This document shows positions 25,105 to 33,467 of a stretch of 33,506 nucleotides of DNA, piece by piece (position 1 is the stretch's first letter; every line of letters starts with the position of its first letter). Below the pieces are notes generated by a model. The model had not been told where the DNA came from and did not search any database. It was given only the letters and a program-made list of their open reading frames with translations. The DNA is taken from the NCBI RefSeq assembly GCF_000732535.1, contig NZ_APNK01000039.1:1-33506 (forward strand), given 5' to 3'. The position numbers were made by a program, and so were the translations under genes. Source of the DNA: Salinisphaera hydrothermalis C41B8 (lineage in GTDB: Bacteria > Pseudomonadota > Gammaproteobacteria > Nevskiales > Salinisphaeraceae).

Positions 25105-25530
25105 ATGCTCGCAATCTCCAACACCGTGACCCTCCCCGAGGCCGAGATCGAATGGCAGGCCGTGCGCGCCCAGGGCGCCGGCGGGCAGAAGGTCAACAAA
25201 ACCAACTCGGCCGTACACCTGCGCTTCTCGATTCCGGATTCGAGCCTGCCCGAGATCTACAAGAGCCGCCTGATGGCACGCGCGGGCACCGATCAACGCA
25301 TCACCCGCGACGGCACGATCGTGATCAAGGCTCAGCAGTATCGAAGCCAGGACGCCAATCTCGAGGATGCTCGCCAGCGTCTGGCCACGATCTTGGCCGC
25401 AGCCGGACAGGCCCCGAAGAAGCGTCGCCCGACCCGGCCCTCCAAAACAGCGAAACGCAAACGCACGGACGACAAGAAACGCCGCGGCCGGCTGAAGGCG
25501 CTGCGTGGCCGCGGCCGACCAAGCGACTGA
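25105..25530 (+). CDS. arfB: Alternative ribosome-rescue factor ArfB (peptidyl-tRNA hydrolase)
   Basis: A 141-residue protein matching ArfB/YaeJ in length and layout. The catalytic GGQ lies at residues 26-28, exactly as in E. coli ArfB, within RAQGAGGQKVNKTNSAVHLR. The C-terminal tail (about 105-141) is highly basic (KKRRPTRPSKTAKRKR), the part that enters the empty mRNA channel of stalled ribosomes. It hydrolyses peptidyl-tRNA on non-stop ribosomes, as a backup to trans-translation. It sits five bases after the MscS gene. Confidence 0.96.
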   Translation: MLAISNTVTLPEAEIEWQAVRAQGAGGQKVNKTNSAVHLRFSIPDSSLPEIYKSRLMARAGTDQRITRDGTIVIKAQQYRSQDANLEDARQRLATILAAAGQAPKKRRPTRPSKTAKRKRTDDKKRRGRLKALRGRGRPSD

Positions 25531-25640
25531 GCGCGCCGAGCGGCGGCCGGCGGCCGCGGCAAGCAACCCAGGCAGCGCCAAAGCCGGCGACCGCCCCCCC
25601 CTATCCGATTCCCGTATCCGGCGCCTTCTTTTCGATACGC

Positions 25641-26579
25641 TCAGGACGCGATCGGCGTATCTTCGTCGTCGGGCGCGGAACCGCGATCGTAGGCCGGCGC
25701 CACGCCGAAATAGCGCTTGTATTCGCGCGAGAATTGCGACGCGCTCTGGTAGCCGACCGCGCTCGCGGCACCGCTGACGTTCGAGGTATTCTGGACCAGC
25801 AGATCCCGTGCTTTCAGCAGACGGATACGCTTCTGATACTGCAGCGGCGAAATCCGCGTCAGCTGTTTGAAATGGGCATGAAAGCTCGACACGCTCATGT
25901 GGGCGCGGGCCGCCAGCGACGATACCGACAACGGCGAAGCATATTCCGTTCGCAGCATCTCGATCGCGCCGCCGATGCGAGCATAAGCGCCCTGGGATTG
26001 CAGCAACTGCCGCAAGAGATGCCCCTGGGGTCCACGCAGGGACTCGAAAATCACTTCGCGGATTCGGGCCTGCCCGAGTGCTTTCGCAGCTTCCGGGTCG
26101 TCGAGGCAATCGAGCAGACGTTCCAGGGCATCGCCAATGGCGCCGTCCAACGTCACCGCCGCCATGGGCAGGGCGTCATCGTCGTGAATGAGGCGGTTAT
26201 CCGGTGTTTCCCGGCTGACCGCGCCCGCCAGTTCGGCCAGCAGCTCCGGAGCGATACGCAGGGCCGCCCCCAGCAGTGGTTGATCGGGCGAGCCGGACGT
26301 CTCGCACTCGAACGGCAACGGCATGGCCTGAACCAGATAATGCCCGGCGCCGTAGCGAATGACACGATCGTCGACAAAACCGATTTTCCCGCCTTGCACG
26401 ATGAAAACAAGCCCGGGCTCGTAGACGATCGGCTCGCGTTCGCGCCGACAATGCGAGGCCACGAGGGACAGCGAATCGAGCGCCGTCTCGTTGAATCCGT
26501 CATGCCGCACATGGCGCTCGATCATCCGCGCCATGCGATGAAGCCGACTCGGCTCCGGCGTTGTCATCTGCTCAACCAT
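25641..26579 (-). CDS. AraC-family transcriptional regulator (YqhC-like)
   Basis: A 312-residue regulator with an AraC_N-type sensor domain (about 15-180; PIVYEPGLVFIVQGGK, GHYLVQAMPLPFECE) and a C-terminal double helix-turn-helix (about 205-300; SVSSLAARAHMSVSSFHAHF, ISPLQYQKRIRLLKARDLL, VGYQSASQFSREYKRYFG). The AraC_N type includes E. coli YqhC, which activates an aldehyde reductase gene in response to reactive aldehydes. Here the divergent neighbour is an alcohol/aldehyde dehydrogenase, so a similar local circuit is a reasonable inference. ATG 26579 has ggagg ten bases upstream; the frame extends to 26714 but lacks support. It converges on arfB. Confidence 0.9.
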   Translation of the reverse strand: MVEQMTTPEPSRLHRMARMIERHVRHDGFNETALDSLSLVASHCRREREPIVYEPGLVFIVQGGKIGFVDDRVIRYGAGHYLVQAMPLPFECETSGSPDQPLLGAALRIAPELLAELAGAVSRETPDNRLIHDDDALPMAAVTLDGAIGDALERLLDCLDDPEAAKALGQARIREVIFESLRGPQGHLLRQLLQSQGAYARIGGAIEMLRTEYASPLSVSSLAARAHMSVSSFHAHFKQLTRISPLQYQKRIRLLKARDLLVQNTSNVSGAASAVGYQSASQFSREYKRYFGVAPAYDRGSAPDDEDTPIAS

Positions 26580-26771
26580 CACAATGCCGCCTCCAGCACA
26601 GACATAAGATTGTGCACAAAACCAGGCGAATTCTATCGTCCCGCCCGCACCACTCATAGTTTCAGGCATAAACGGACCATGATTATCTATGGTGTCGGCA
26701 TCTACGCGACTCAATGCTTAATGGCGACAGCAGGCCGCTGCCTGCACTCATCGTCATTCAAAGGAGGCTTC
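26580..26771. promoter_or_regulatory. Divergent araC/adh control region
   Basis: A 192-base, AT-enriched region between the divergent regulator and dehydrogenase genes. It contains a perfect palindrome ttgtgcacaa (26610-26619), an ACCAT-N8-ATGGT inverted repeat (26677-26694) and a GCAGG/CCTGC hairpin in the dehydrogenase leader (about 26731-26746). The palindromes are candidate binding sites for the AraC protein or another regulator. The dehydrogenase has a strong Shine-Dalgarno, aaggagg, ending six bases before its ATG. I could not place -35/-10 boxes convincingly. Confidence 0.5.
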
Positions 26772-27836
26772 ATGCCTACGGAGACCCAAGCTTACGCGGC
26801 TCACGCGGCCGACAAACCGCTCGAACACTGGCATTTCGAGCGCCGCGACCCGCGCCCGGACGACGTTTCGATCGAGATTCTCTACTGTGGCGTCTGTCAT
26901 TCGGATCTGCACTTCGCCAAGAACGACTGGGGTTTCACCGAGTTTCCGGTTGTGCCGGGGCACGAGATCGTAGGCCGGGTCACCCATGTCGGCCCCGAGG
27001 TCACGCAGTACAAGGAAGGCGATCTGGTCGGCGTCGGCTGCATGGTCGATTCCTGCCGCGAGTGCCAGGCCTGCGATGACGGTCTGGAACAGTACTGCCT
27101 CAACGGCTTCACCATGACCTACGGCAGTGAAGACCGTCACGACGGCACCATGACCCAGGGCGGCTACTCCACCTTCGTGGTGGTCTCGGAGCGCTTCGTG
27201 GTGCGCATGCCCGATGGCATCGATCTGAAGTCGGCCGCACCGCTGCTGTGTGCCGGCATCACCACCTATTCGCCGCTCAAGCACTACGGCGTGAAGGCCG
27301 GGCACAAGGTCGGCGTAATCGGCATGGGCGGTCTCGGCCACATGGGCGTGAAGCTCGCCAAGGCCCTGGGCGCCGAAGTAACGGTGTTCACCCGCTCGGA
27401 ATCCAAGGTCGAAGAGGCCAAGTCCAACGGCGCCGATCACGTCGTGGTTTCGACCGACGACGAGCAGATGGCGGCCGTGGCCGAAACCTACGACTTCATG
27501 CTCGACACGGTGCCGGTGCAGCACCCGATCGATCCCTACCTGGCGACCCTGAAATATGACGGCACGCATATTCTGGTCGGCCTGATGGACCCGATCGAAC
27601 CGGCCATCACCGGCATGAACCTGATCTTCAAGCGCCGCGTCGTGGGCGGTTCGTTGATCGGCGGCATGCCGGAGACGCAGGAAGTGCTCGACTTCTGTGC
27701 CGAGCGCGGCATCACCTGCGACGTCGAGGTGATCAACATGGACTACATCAACGAAGCCTTCGATCGGATGAAGGATGGCGACGTGCGCTATCGCTTCGTC
27801 ATCGATATGGCATCGATGAAGGACAAGGCCGCCTAA
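26772..27836 (+). CDS. Zinc-dependent NAD(P) alcohol dehydrogenase, YahK/CAD type
   Basis: A 354-residue medium-chain dehydrogenase of the cinnamyl alcohol dehydrogenase/YahK group, which reduces a wide range of aldehydes, usually with NADPH. Catalytic zinc ligands are Cys42 (YCGVCHSDLH), His64-Glu65 (PGHE) and Cys160; structural zinc ligands are Cys95, Cys98, Cys101 and Cys109. The nucleotide-binding GMGGLG is at about 184-189, followed by VFTRSESK, whose small polar and basic residues suit NADPH. The ATG follows a very strong aaggagg. It is divergent from an AraC_N regulator and ends at a clear terminator, so it forms a single-gene unit likely induced by aldehydes. Confidence 0.94.
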   Translation: MPTETQAYAAHAADKPLEHWHFERRDPRPDDVSIEILYCGVCHSDLHFAKNDWGFTEFPVVPGHEIVGRVTHVGPEVTQYKEGDLVGVGCMVDSCRECQACDDGLEQYCLNGFTMTYGSEDRHDGTMTQGGYSTFVVVSERFVVRMPDGIDLKSAAPLLCAGITTYSPLKHYGVKAGHKVGVIGMGGLGHMGVKLAKALGAEVTVFTRSESKVEEAKSNGADHVVVSTDDEQMAAVAETYDFMLDTVPVQHPIDPYLATLKYDGTHILVGLMDPIEPAITGMNLIFKRRVVGGSLIGGMPETQEVLDFCAERGITCDVEVINMDYINEAFDRMKDGDVRYRFVIDMASMKDKAA

Positions 27837-27874
27837 GCGACCGCCTCCAATGGGCCACGTCCTGCGTGGCCTCG

Positions 27875-27906
27875 AAAAGCCGGCGTCTTCGGACGCCGGC
27901 TTTTTT
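27875..27906 (+). terminator. Intrinsic terminator of the alcohol dehydrogenase gene
   Basis: A perfect stem, aaaagccggcgtc with gacgccggctttt, around a stable ttcg tetraloop, ending in a T run through 27906, 38 bases after the stop. The A/T-rich base of the stem makes it usable in both directions, so it may also end the convergent lipoprotein transcript. Confidence 0.95.
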
Positions 27907-27924
27907 ATGGCCGCAGCACCGCCG

Positions 27925-28275
27925 TCAGGACGAAGAGCCGTTATCCGCGGCAGGCGCGCCCAGCTTCCCGGCCGAACGGATCGGCTTGTAGATACAGGTC
28001 GCCCCGACCGGCGTCACCGCCACCGCGTAACGCATGTCGCAATTGGCCGCCGCGAACAGCACCGGCGCATCGTCGGCCGCCGACTTGCTCGGCCGGAACA
28101 CGACCTTCTGGCCGGGCTCGCAGCTGTTGGCCACCGTGACCGGCTTCCAGGTATCCACCTGACACAGCTTGGCCTGATCGAGACTCGCATCACTGCGGCT
28201 TGCGTTCTGCTGACAACCGCTCAAGCCGGCAATCACCAGCCCCAGCCCCGCCGCACTCAACACCAGACTTTTCAT
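27925..28275 (-). CDS. Small Cys-containing lipoprotein
   Basis: A 116-residue exported protein with a clear lipoprotein signal (MKSLVLSAAGLGLVIAGLSGC; lipobox LSGC, Cys21). The mature part contains four further Cys (in KLCQVD, NSCEPG, ANCDMR and ATCIYK), probably two disulfides in a compact periplasmic domain. No family is recognised. It is transcribed alone, towards the alcohol dehydrogenase terminator. Confidence 0.78.
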   Translation of the reverse strand: MKSLVLSAAGLGLVIAGLSGCQQNASRSDASLDQAKLCQVDTWKPVTVANSCEPGQKVVFRPSKSAADDAPVLFAAANCDMRYAVAVTPVGATCIYKPIRSAGKLGAPAADNGSSS

Positions 28276-28339
28276 GCGTTAACTCCGCTTCGATGCTCAC
28301 GCCGGCCGAATACAGCGCACGGCCGGCGCGGCTCGGGCA

Positions 28340-29173
28340 TTAATCGAGAAACTCGATCAACGCCTGGTTGAACTCCTCGGCATGCGTGGCATTAATGCCA
28401 TGCGGGCCGCCCTGGATGACCACCAGCGAAGCGTCAGGAATGCTTTCAGCCGTGCGCTTGCCCGAGACTTCCAGCGGCACGATGGCATCGGCATCGCCGT
28501 GGATCACCAGCGTGGGCACATCGATACGTTGGAGATCGGCCCGGAAGTCGGTCCGCCCGAACGCCGCGATACAGTCCAGCGTGCCCTTGGCCGAAGCGCC
28601 CCAGGCCAAATTACGGTGATAGATCCGCGCCGCTTCGCTGACCAGCAGGCCGCCCGCCTCGGTGGAAAAGAAGTTCGACGAAAAATCCTCCATAAAGGCC
28701 AAGCGATCACCGGTCACGCCGGCTTCGAACTGTTCGATCGTGGCATCGTCCAGCCCGCCTTCCGGATTGTCGTCCGTCTTGTACAGATAAGGCGGCACGG
28801 CCGCAGCAAACACCGCCCCGGCAATCCGCGACGTGCCATAGGTACCCAGATAACGCGCGACCTCGCCGCCGCCCATGGAAAAACCGACCAGCGTGGCGTC
28901 GTGCAGGTCGAGTTTCTCCATCAGCGTGTTCAGATCGGCCGCGAAAGTATCGTAATCGTAGCCGCTCCACGGCTGCGACGACTTGCCAAACCCGCGCCGG
29001 TCATAGGTGATCACGCGGTAACCGGCTTCGACCAGCGGCCGGACCTGGTTTTCCCAGGAACGCCCGGACAGCGGCCAGCCATGGATGAGGACCACCGGGC
29101 GGCCCGCGCCGACGTCTTCGTAATAAAGCTCGATGGGGGCCGTGTTCTCGGTTCCGACCTGTATATATCCCAT
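28340..29173 (-). CDS. Alpha/beta hydrolase, non-heme chloroperoxidase/arylesterase type
   Basis: A 277-residue alpha/beta hydrolase. The oxyanion-hole motif HGWPLSGRSWE, the strand VITYDRRGFGKSSQP, the nucleophile elbow GFSMGGGE (Ser99), an Asp in HGDADAIVP (about residue 230) and His258 in GGPHGINATH complete the triad. These match the cofactor-free perhydrolase/chloroperoxidase subgroup, in practice esterases of aryl or small acyl esters. There is no signal peptide, so it should be cytoplasmic. ATG 29173 follows tggag. It is divergent from the HAD phosphatase operon. Confidence 0.93.
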   Translation of the reverse strand: MGYIQVGTENTAPIELYYEDVGAGRPVVLIHGWPLSGRSWENQVRPLVEAGYRVITYDRRGFGKSSQPWSGYDYDTFAADLNTLMEKLDLHDATLVGFSMGGGEVARYLGTYGTSRIAGAVFAAAVPPYLYKTDDNPEGGLDDATIEQFEAGVTGDRLAFMEDFSSNFFSTEAGGLLVSEAARIYHRNLAWGASAKGTLDCIAAFGRTDFRADLQRIDVPTLVIHGDADAIVPLEVSGKRTAESIPDASLVVIQGGPHGINATHAEEFNQALIEFLD

Positions 29174-29370
29174 GACGTTCTCCAGTAAGTCGAATGAGCA
29201 ACGCGCCCAATATGCGCCAGCTCGACGACACACGAAAGAGATCGGGCCCGACGGGGCCGGACGCGCGACGCCTCTTGCCAATAGTTCGGAGGAAAGGGCG
29301 CCGAAAGAATCGACCGATAGCCTTTCGCCCTGTGAGCACTTCAAGACCGGAGTCTTTCTTGCGCGACTGG

Positions 29371-30054
29371 ATGATCCTGTGTGACTTCGACGGCACGATT
29401 GCCTTGGACGATGTCACCGATGAATTACTCGCGAGCTTCGCAGCGCCCGAGTGGACTCGTATCGAGGCGGACTGGCGTGCCGGCCGTATCGGGTCACGCG
29501 AATGCATGACGGCCCAGGTGGCCTTGATCGATGCGTCGCAGCAGGCGGTGGACACGCTGCTCGATACCATGGTCATCGACCCGGCGTTCCCGGCCTTCGT
29601 CGCCGACGCCACGCGGATGGGCATGTCGGTCATGGTGGTCAGCGACGGGCTCGACTACGCCATACAACGCATCCTGGCCGGCTACGGCCTCGGCCATCTT
29701 CCGATTCGCGCCAACCAACTGGTGCACGACGGCCACCGGGGCTGGTCGCTGCGTTCACCGTACGCAAGCACCGCCTGTGCCGCCGGTAGCGGCACCTGCA
29801 AATGCCGCATCGCCAGCGACCGGGCAACGACGCTGCTCGTCGGCGACGGTCAGTCGGACTTTTGTCTGGCCGGCACGGCCGACTATGTATTCGCCAAGGA
29901 TCGCCTGATCGAGCACTGCCGAATCCATGGCATTCCCCATGCCGCAATCTCGGATCTGCGGGGCGCGCGCGCCCTGCTGCCGCATCTGGCCGAGCTTACC
30001 GGCATGCCGACCGTTTTTTCCGAAACCCTCCCCCTGCGCAGGCAAATGGTATGA
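29371..30054 (+). CDS. HAD-IB phosphatase, MtnX/SerB-like
   Basis: A 227-residue HAD phosphatase. Motif I, CDFDGT, supplies the nucleophile Asp5 and acid Asp7 directly after the start. Motif II is MVVSDGLDYAI and motif IV is LVGDGQSDFCLA. The cap inserted after motif I (DDVTDELLASF) fits the MtnX/phosphoserine-phosphatase group, which cleaves small phosphorylated metabolites. The substrate is not evident, and no other methionine-salvage or serine genes are nearby. The ATG at 29371 is chosen because family members begin about four residues before motif I; the frame opens further upstream with an unrelated basic sequence. The stop overlaps the next start (ATGA). Confidence 0.85.
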   Translation: MILCDFDGTIALDDVTDELLASFAAPEWTRIEADWRAGRIGSRECMTAQVALIDASQQAVDTLLDTMVIDPAFPAFVADATRMGMSVMVVSDGLDYAIQRILAGYGLGHLPIRANQLVHDGHRGWSLRSPYASTACAAGSGTCKCRIASDRATTLLVGDGQSDFCLAGTADYVFAKDRLIEHCRIHGIPHAAISDLRGARALLPHLAELTGMPTVFSETLPLRRQMV

Positions 30055-31463
30055 GTAGCGTTTTGAATAGCGAGGCGATCGTCCTCGACGACTCGAATGA
30101 CCGCATGCTGGCCGATGAGGCCCGCTACTGCTCCTTCGGCGACACGGTCCATTACACCGACCCGCCCAAGCTGTTCGACGGCTGCGAAGGCAGCTATATG
30201 TACGACGCCTCCGGCACGCCGTATCTCGATTTGCAGATGTGGTACTCGGCGGTCAACTTCGGCTATGCCAACCAGCGTCTGAACAACGCACTCAAGCGCC
30301 AGATCGACCAACTGCCGCAGGTGGCCAGCCAGTATCTGCATCGCGAGAAGATCGAGCTGGCCAAGACCATCGCGGTCGACGCCGAGCGCAAGTTCGGCCT
30401 GCCCGGGCGTGTGCATTTCAACGTGGGCGGTGCGCAGGCGATCGAGGATTCGCTCAAGATCATCCGCAATTACACCGGCGGCAAGAGCCTGATGTTCGCC
30501 TTCGAGGGTGGCTATCATGGCCGCACCCTGGGCGCCTCATCGATCACCTCCAGCTATCGCTATCGCCGCCGCTACGGCCACTTCGGCGAGCGCGCGATGT
30601 TCCTGCCGTATCCGTACCCGTTCCGTCGCCCCAAGGGCATGGATAAGGAAGAGTACGGCGAGCATCTGGTAGCCGAGTTCGCACGCCTGTTCGAAACCGA
30701 ATACCACGGCGTGTGGGACCCGAAGGTTCGCGAGTGCGAGTACGCAGCGTTCTACGTCGAGCCGCTGCAGGGCACGGGCGGCTACATCGTGCCGCCGATG
30801 AACTACTTCAAGGGCTTGAAGAAGGTACTGGACCAGTACGGCATCCTGATGGTCACCGACGAAATCCAGATGGGTTTCTATCGCACCGGCAAGTTGTGGT
30901 CGATCGAGCACTTCGGCGTCACGCCGGACATGATCGTATTCGGCAAGGCGCTGACCAACGGTCTCAACCCGCTGTCCGGCCTGTGGGCCCGGGAAGAGCT
31001 GATCAATCCGGAGGTGTTCCCGCCGGGCTCGACGCATTCGACCTTCAACGCCAATCCGCTGGGCACCGCGGTCGGCCTGGAGGCGATGAAGATGATGCAC
31101 GAGACCGACTACGAAGCCATGGTCATGGCCAAGGGCGCACACCTCCTGGAAGGTTTGAAGGACCTGCAGACGCGCCACAAGGAAATCGGCGACGTCGACG
31201 GCCTCGGCCTGGCGCTGCGCGCCGAGATCTGCACCGAAGACGGCTTCACGCCGAACAAGGCGCTGGTCGATCGCATGGTCGATATCGGCCTGGCCGGCGA
31301 CCTCGAATACAACGGCAAGAAGCTGGGCCTGGTGCTGGATATCGGCGGCTACTACAAGAACGTCATCACGCTGGCGCCGTCGCTGCATATCAGCACCGAG
31401 GAAATCGACCTGGGCATCGCCCTGCTGGACCAGCTGCTGACCAAGGCCAAGCGCCTCGCCTGA
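30051..31463 (+). CDS. Class III (omega) PLP-dependent aminotransferase
   Basis: A 470-residue class III aminotransferase, the group including acetylornithine, diaminobutyrate and omega-amino acid transaminases. Features are GGYHGRTLGASS for cofactor and substrate binding, Asp270 in TDEIQMGFYRTGKLW, and the PLP-binding Lys299 in VFGKALTNGLNPLSG, with SGL and THSTFNANPLG following. The substrate cannot be assigned. The N-terminal 40 residues (ARYCSFGDTVHYTDPPKLF) and the long insert around 185-210 are distinctive. Its ATG overlaps the stop of the HAD phosphatase gene, so the two enzymes probably act in one pathway on a phosphorylated amino or keto compound. A strong terminator follows. Confidence 0.93.
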   Translation: MSSVLNSEAIVLDDSNDRMLADEARYCSFGDTVHYTDPPKLFDGCEGSYMYDASGTPYLDLQMWYSAVNFGYANQRLNNALKRQIDQLPQVASQYLHREKIELAKTIAVDAERKFGLPGRVHFNVGGAQAIEDSLKIIRNYTGGKSLMFAFEGGYHGRTLGASSITSSYRYRRRYGHFGERAMFLPYPYPFRRPKGMDKEEYGEHLVAEFARLFETEYHGVWDPKVRECEYAAFYVEPLQGTGGYIVPPMNYFKGLKKVLDQYGILMVTDEIQMGFYRTGKLWSIEHFGVTPDMIVFGKALTNGLNPLSGLWAREELINPEVFPPGSTHSTFNANPLGTAVGLEAMKMMHETDYEAMVMAKGAHLLEGLKDLQTRHKEIGDVDGLGLALRAEICTEDGFTPNKALVDRMVDIGLAGDLEYNGKKLGLVLDIGGYYKNVITLAPSLHISTEEIDLGIALLDQLLTKAKRLA

Positions 31464-31501
31464 GCCACGTGACCGTCGTCTTGCGGCAACCATCGCCTCC
31501 A

Positions 31502-31534
31502 CCGCCCCGGCGTTTTCGCCGGGGCGGTTGCGTT
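31502..31534 (+). terminator. Intrinsic terminator of the aminotransferase operon
   Basis: A perfect 11-bp GC stem (ccgccccggcg with cgccggggcgg, 31502-31512 and 31517-31527) around a tttt loop, followed by ttgcgtt. The T tract is interrupted. It lies 38 bases after the aminotransferase stop and just before the convergent ketoacyl synthase stop, so it may serve both. Confidence 0.8.
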
Positions 31535-31549
31535 AGGACGCCTATATCG

Positions 31550-32770
31550 TCAGGGCTCGATGCGACGCAGTGCCAATACGGCGTTCAGGCCACCGAAGGC
31601 GAACGAATTCGACAGCACGGCCTCGACGCGCTGCTCTCGAGCGATGTTGGGCACGTAGTCCAGGTCGCACAGCGGGTCCGGGTCGATAAAATGGGCCGTG
31701 GGCGGAATCACGTCTTCGCGCAGGGCGCCGACCGCAGCGATCAGCTCGAGCGCGCCGGCCGCGCCCAGCGCGTGGCCATGGATCGCCTTGGTGGAGGATA
31801 CGGCCAGACGATCGGCATGCGCGCCGAAGACCTGGCGAATAGCACGCGTCTCGGTGGGATCGTTAACCGCCGTGGCGGTACCGTGGGCATTGATATAGCC
31901 GATACGTTCGGGCGCGAGTCCGGCCACGTCGAGCGCCATGCGCATAGCGCGCGCGGCCCCGTCCACCGAGGGCGCGACGATGTCGCCGGCATCGGCGCTC
32001 ATGCCGCCGCCGACGAGTTCCGCCAGGATGACGGCGCCACGCCGACGCGCGTGTTCCAACGTTTCCAGCACGTATATGCCTGCGCCTTCGCCCAGCACCA
32101 GGCCGCGGCGCTGCCGGCTGAACGGGCGGCAGGTGTCGTCGGCCACCACGCGCATGGCTTCCCAGGCGCGGATACCGCACAGACTCAGGCAGGCCTCGGT
32201 GCCGCCGGTCAGCGCTACGTCGGCCAGGCCGGAGCGCAGCATGGCCATGGCCTGGATAATGGCGTGGTTGGACGAGGCACAAGCGCTGACCACACCAAAC
32301 GCCGGCCCGGTCAACCCAAACTCCATGCTGATATGGCTGGCCGGCGCGTTGGGCATCGTGCGCAGGATCGACAAGGGATGCACGCGCGCCGAGTTGTCGC
32401 GGTACACGCGTCGGCTCTGGCTATCGCGCGAGATCTCGCCGCCTGTGCCCGTACCGACCACGGTGGCGGTCCGGGCGCCGACACCACCGGCCGCGAAGTC
32501 GATGCCGGCCTGGGCCACGGCCTCGCGGGCGGCGACCAAGCCCAGCTGGGATACGCGGTCGAGCAGGCTCAGCTGCGCGTCATCGAAATGCGCCGTGGGA
32601 TCGAAGTCCGCCAACTGGGCAGCCACTTTCATGCGCAATGCCACGTCGGGCTCGGGCGAACGCAGCGGCCCGATGCCGCTGCGCCCTTCCACCATGGCAC
32701 GCCAGAGCGGCGCCTGGCCCAGGCCGAGCGCGCTCACCGCACCCATGCCGGTAATCACCACGCGATGCAT
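31550..32770 (-). CDS. Beta-ketoacyl-ACP synthase, FabF-like
   Basis: A 406-residue condensing enzyme of the FabF/KAS II group. The Cys-His-His triad is intact: Cys164 in VVSACASSNHA, His296 in NAHGTATAVND and His333 in KAIHGHALGAAG. The nucleophile motif CASSNHA differs from the CATGAHA-like motif of housekeeping FabF, and the gene sits beside a dedicated ACP instead of fabD/fabG. It probably serves a specialised lipid or polyketide-like pathway. ATG 32770 has ggag seven bases upstream; an upstream TTG would add eight residues. It follows the ACP gene on the same strand after 36 bases. Confidence 0.93.
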   Translation of the reverse strand: MHRVVITGMGAVSALGLGQAPLWRAMVEGRSGIGPLRSPEPDVALRMKVAAQLADFDPTAHFDDAQLSLLDRVSQLGLVAAREAVAQAGIDFAAGGVGARTATVVGTGTGGEISRDSQSRRVYRDNSARVHPLSILRTMPNAPASHISMEFGLTGPAFGVVSACASSNHAIIQAMAMLRSGLADVALTGGTEACLSLCGIRAWEAMRVVADDTCRPFSRQRRGLVLGEGAGIYVLETLEHARRRGAVILAELVGGGMSADAGDIVAPSVDGAARAMRMALDVAGLAPERIGYINAHGTATAVNDPTETRAIRQVFGAHADRLAVSSTKAIHGHALGAAGALELIAAVGALREDVIPPTAHFIDPDPLCDLDYVPNIAREQRVEAVLSNSFAFGGLNAVLALRRIEP

Positions 32771-32806
32771 GCCGGTCTCCGCAGAGTTCGCCAAGGGTTA
32801 AGACAT

Positions 32807-33085
32807 TCAGCCGAGGCGCGCGTCGAGACCGCTGCTGGCAGCCTTCTGCTGCAACCCCTGGTCGATGGCGTCGATCAGGCCTTGCGCGGTATCGGTGTCG
32901 AAGTTCGGGTCGCGATCGGGCAGATTGATATCGAAGTGCTCCTCGATATCGAACACGATCTCCATTGCTTCCAGCGAGGCAATACCCAAGTCCGCCAACG
33001 TGGACTCGGGGGTAATCGTTTTCGCATCGATCTGGCCGTGCTCGGCGATGATCGCGAAAACCTGCTCTTGAACGGTAACGCTCAT
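32807..33085 (-). CDS. Acyl carrier protein, pathway-specific type
   Basis: A 92-residue acidic carrier protein. The phosphopantetheine attachment Ser37 lies in DLGIASLEAMEIVFDIEEHF, with Ile-Ala-Ser in place of the usual Asp-Ser-Leu, followed by the typical acidic recognition helix. The C-terminal extension (about 80-92) is longer than in housekeeping AcpP. Together with the neighbouring ketoacyl synthase this suggests a separate acyl-assembly system; further genes would be expected beyond the right border. It is divergent from the truncated ORF at 33198. Confidence 0.92.
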   Translation of the reverse strand: MSVTVQEQVFAIIAEHGQIDAKTITPESTLADLGIASLEAMEIVFDIEEHFDINLPDRDPNFDTDTAQGLIDAIDQGLQQKAASSGLDARLG

Positions 33086-33197
33086 ATCGATTCTCCGGAA
33101 GGACGCTGCGACGCTGCCAAGCCTGTTCCATGGCCATGGCCTCGGGGACGCGCGATGCGCCGGAGCGAAGCCACAAGCTCACGGTAGGAATCGAACC

Positions 33198-33467
33198 TTG
33201 CAAACGCCTTTCATCGGCCAACTCGAACCGGCCGCACTACTACAGCATCTACGCACCCATCCGCCGGCGGGCTTCGCGCTCGCCAGCACGGTCGGCGGCA
33301 CCCCCACGTTCGCGACCCGTTTCGACTTGCTGACCACCGCCGATGCGCCGCTGCGCGAACGCATACGCGGGCTACCGCTCTACCGCGTCTGGGGCCGGCT
33401 GTTACGACCACGCACACGCTTCATCGGCGCCACGGCCAGCGAATATGTGTTTGGTCCCGCTGTATGA
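33198..33467 (+). pseudogene. Truncated ORF ending in the 57-bp inverted repeat
   Basis: An 89-residue frame starting at TTG 33198, with aggaa eight bases upstream. The protein is soluble and not recognised with confidence; the segment GRLLRPRTRFIGATASEYV recalls, from memory only, small acyltransferase-like proteins found next to ACP genes. The last seven codons and the stop come from the inverted repeat that begins at 33447, so the natural C-terminus has probably been cut off, either by insertion of a mobile element or by the end of assembly. It is divergent from the ACP/ketoacyl synthase pair, so it may have belonged to the same pathway. Confidence 0.55.

Noticed and set aside
25543-25557. 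gcggccg/cggccgc palindrome between arfB and araC
   Set aside because: A one-base loop and no T run; it looks like a composition effect in a GC-rich spacer.
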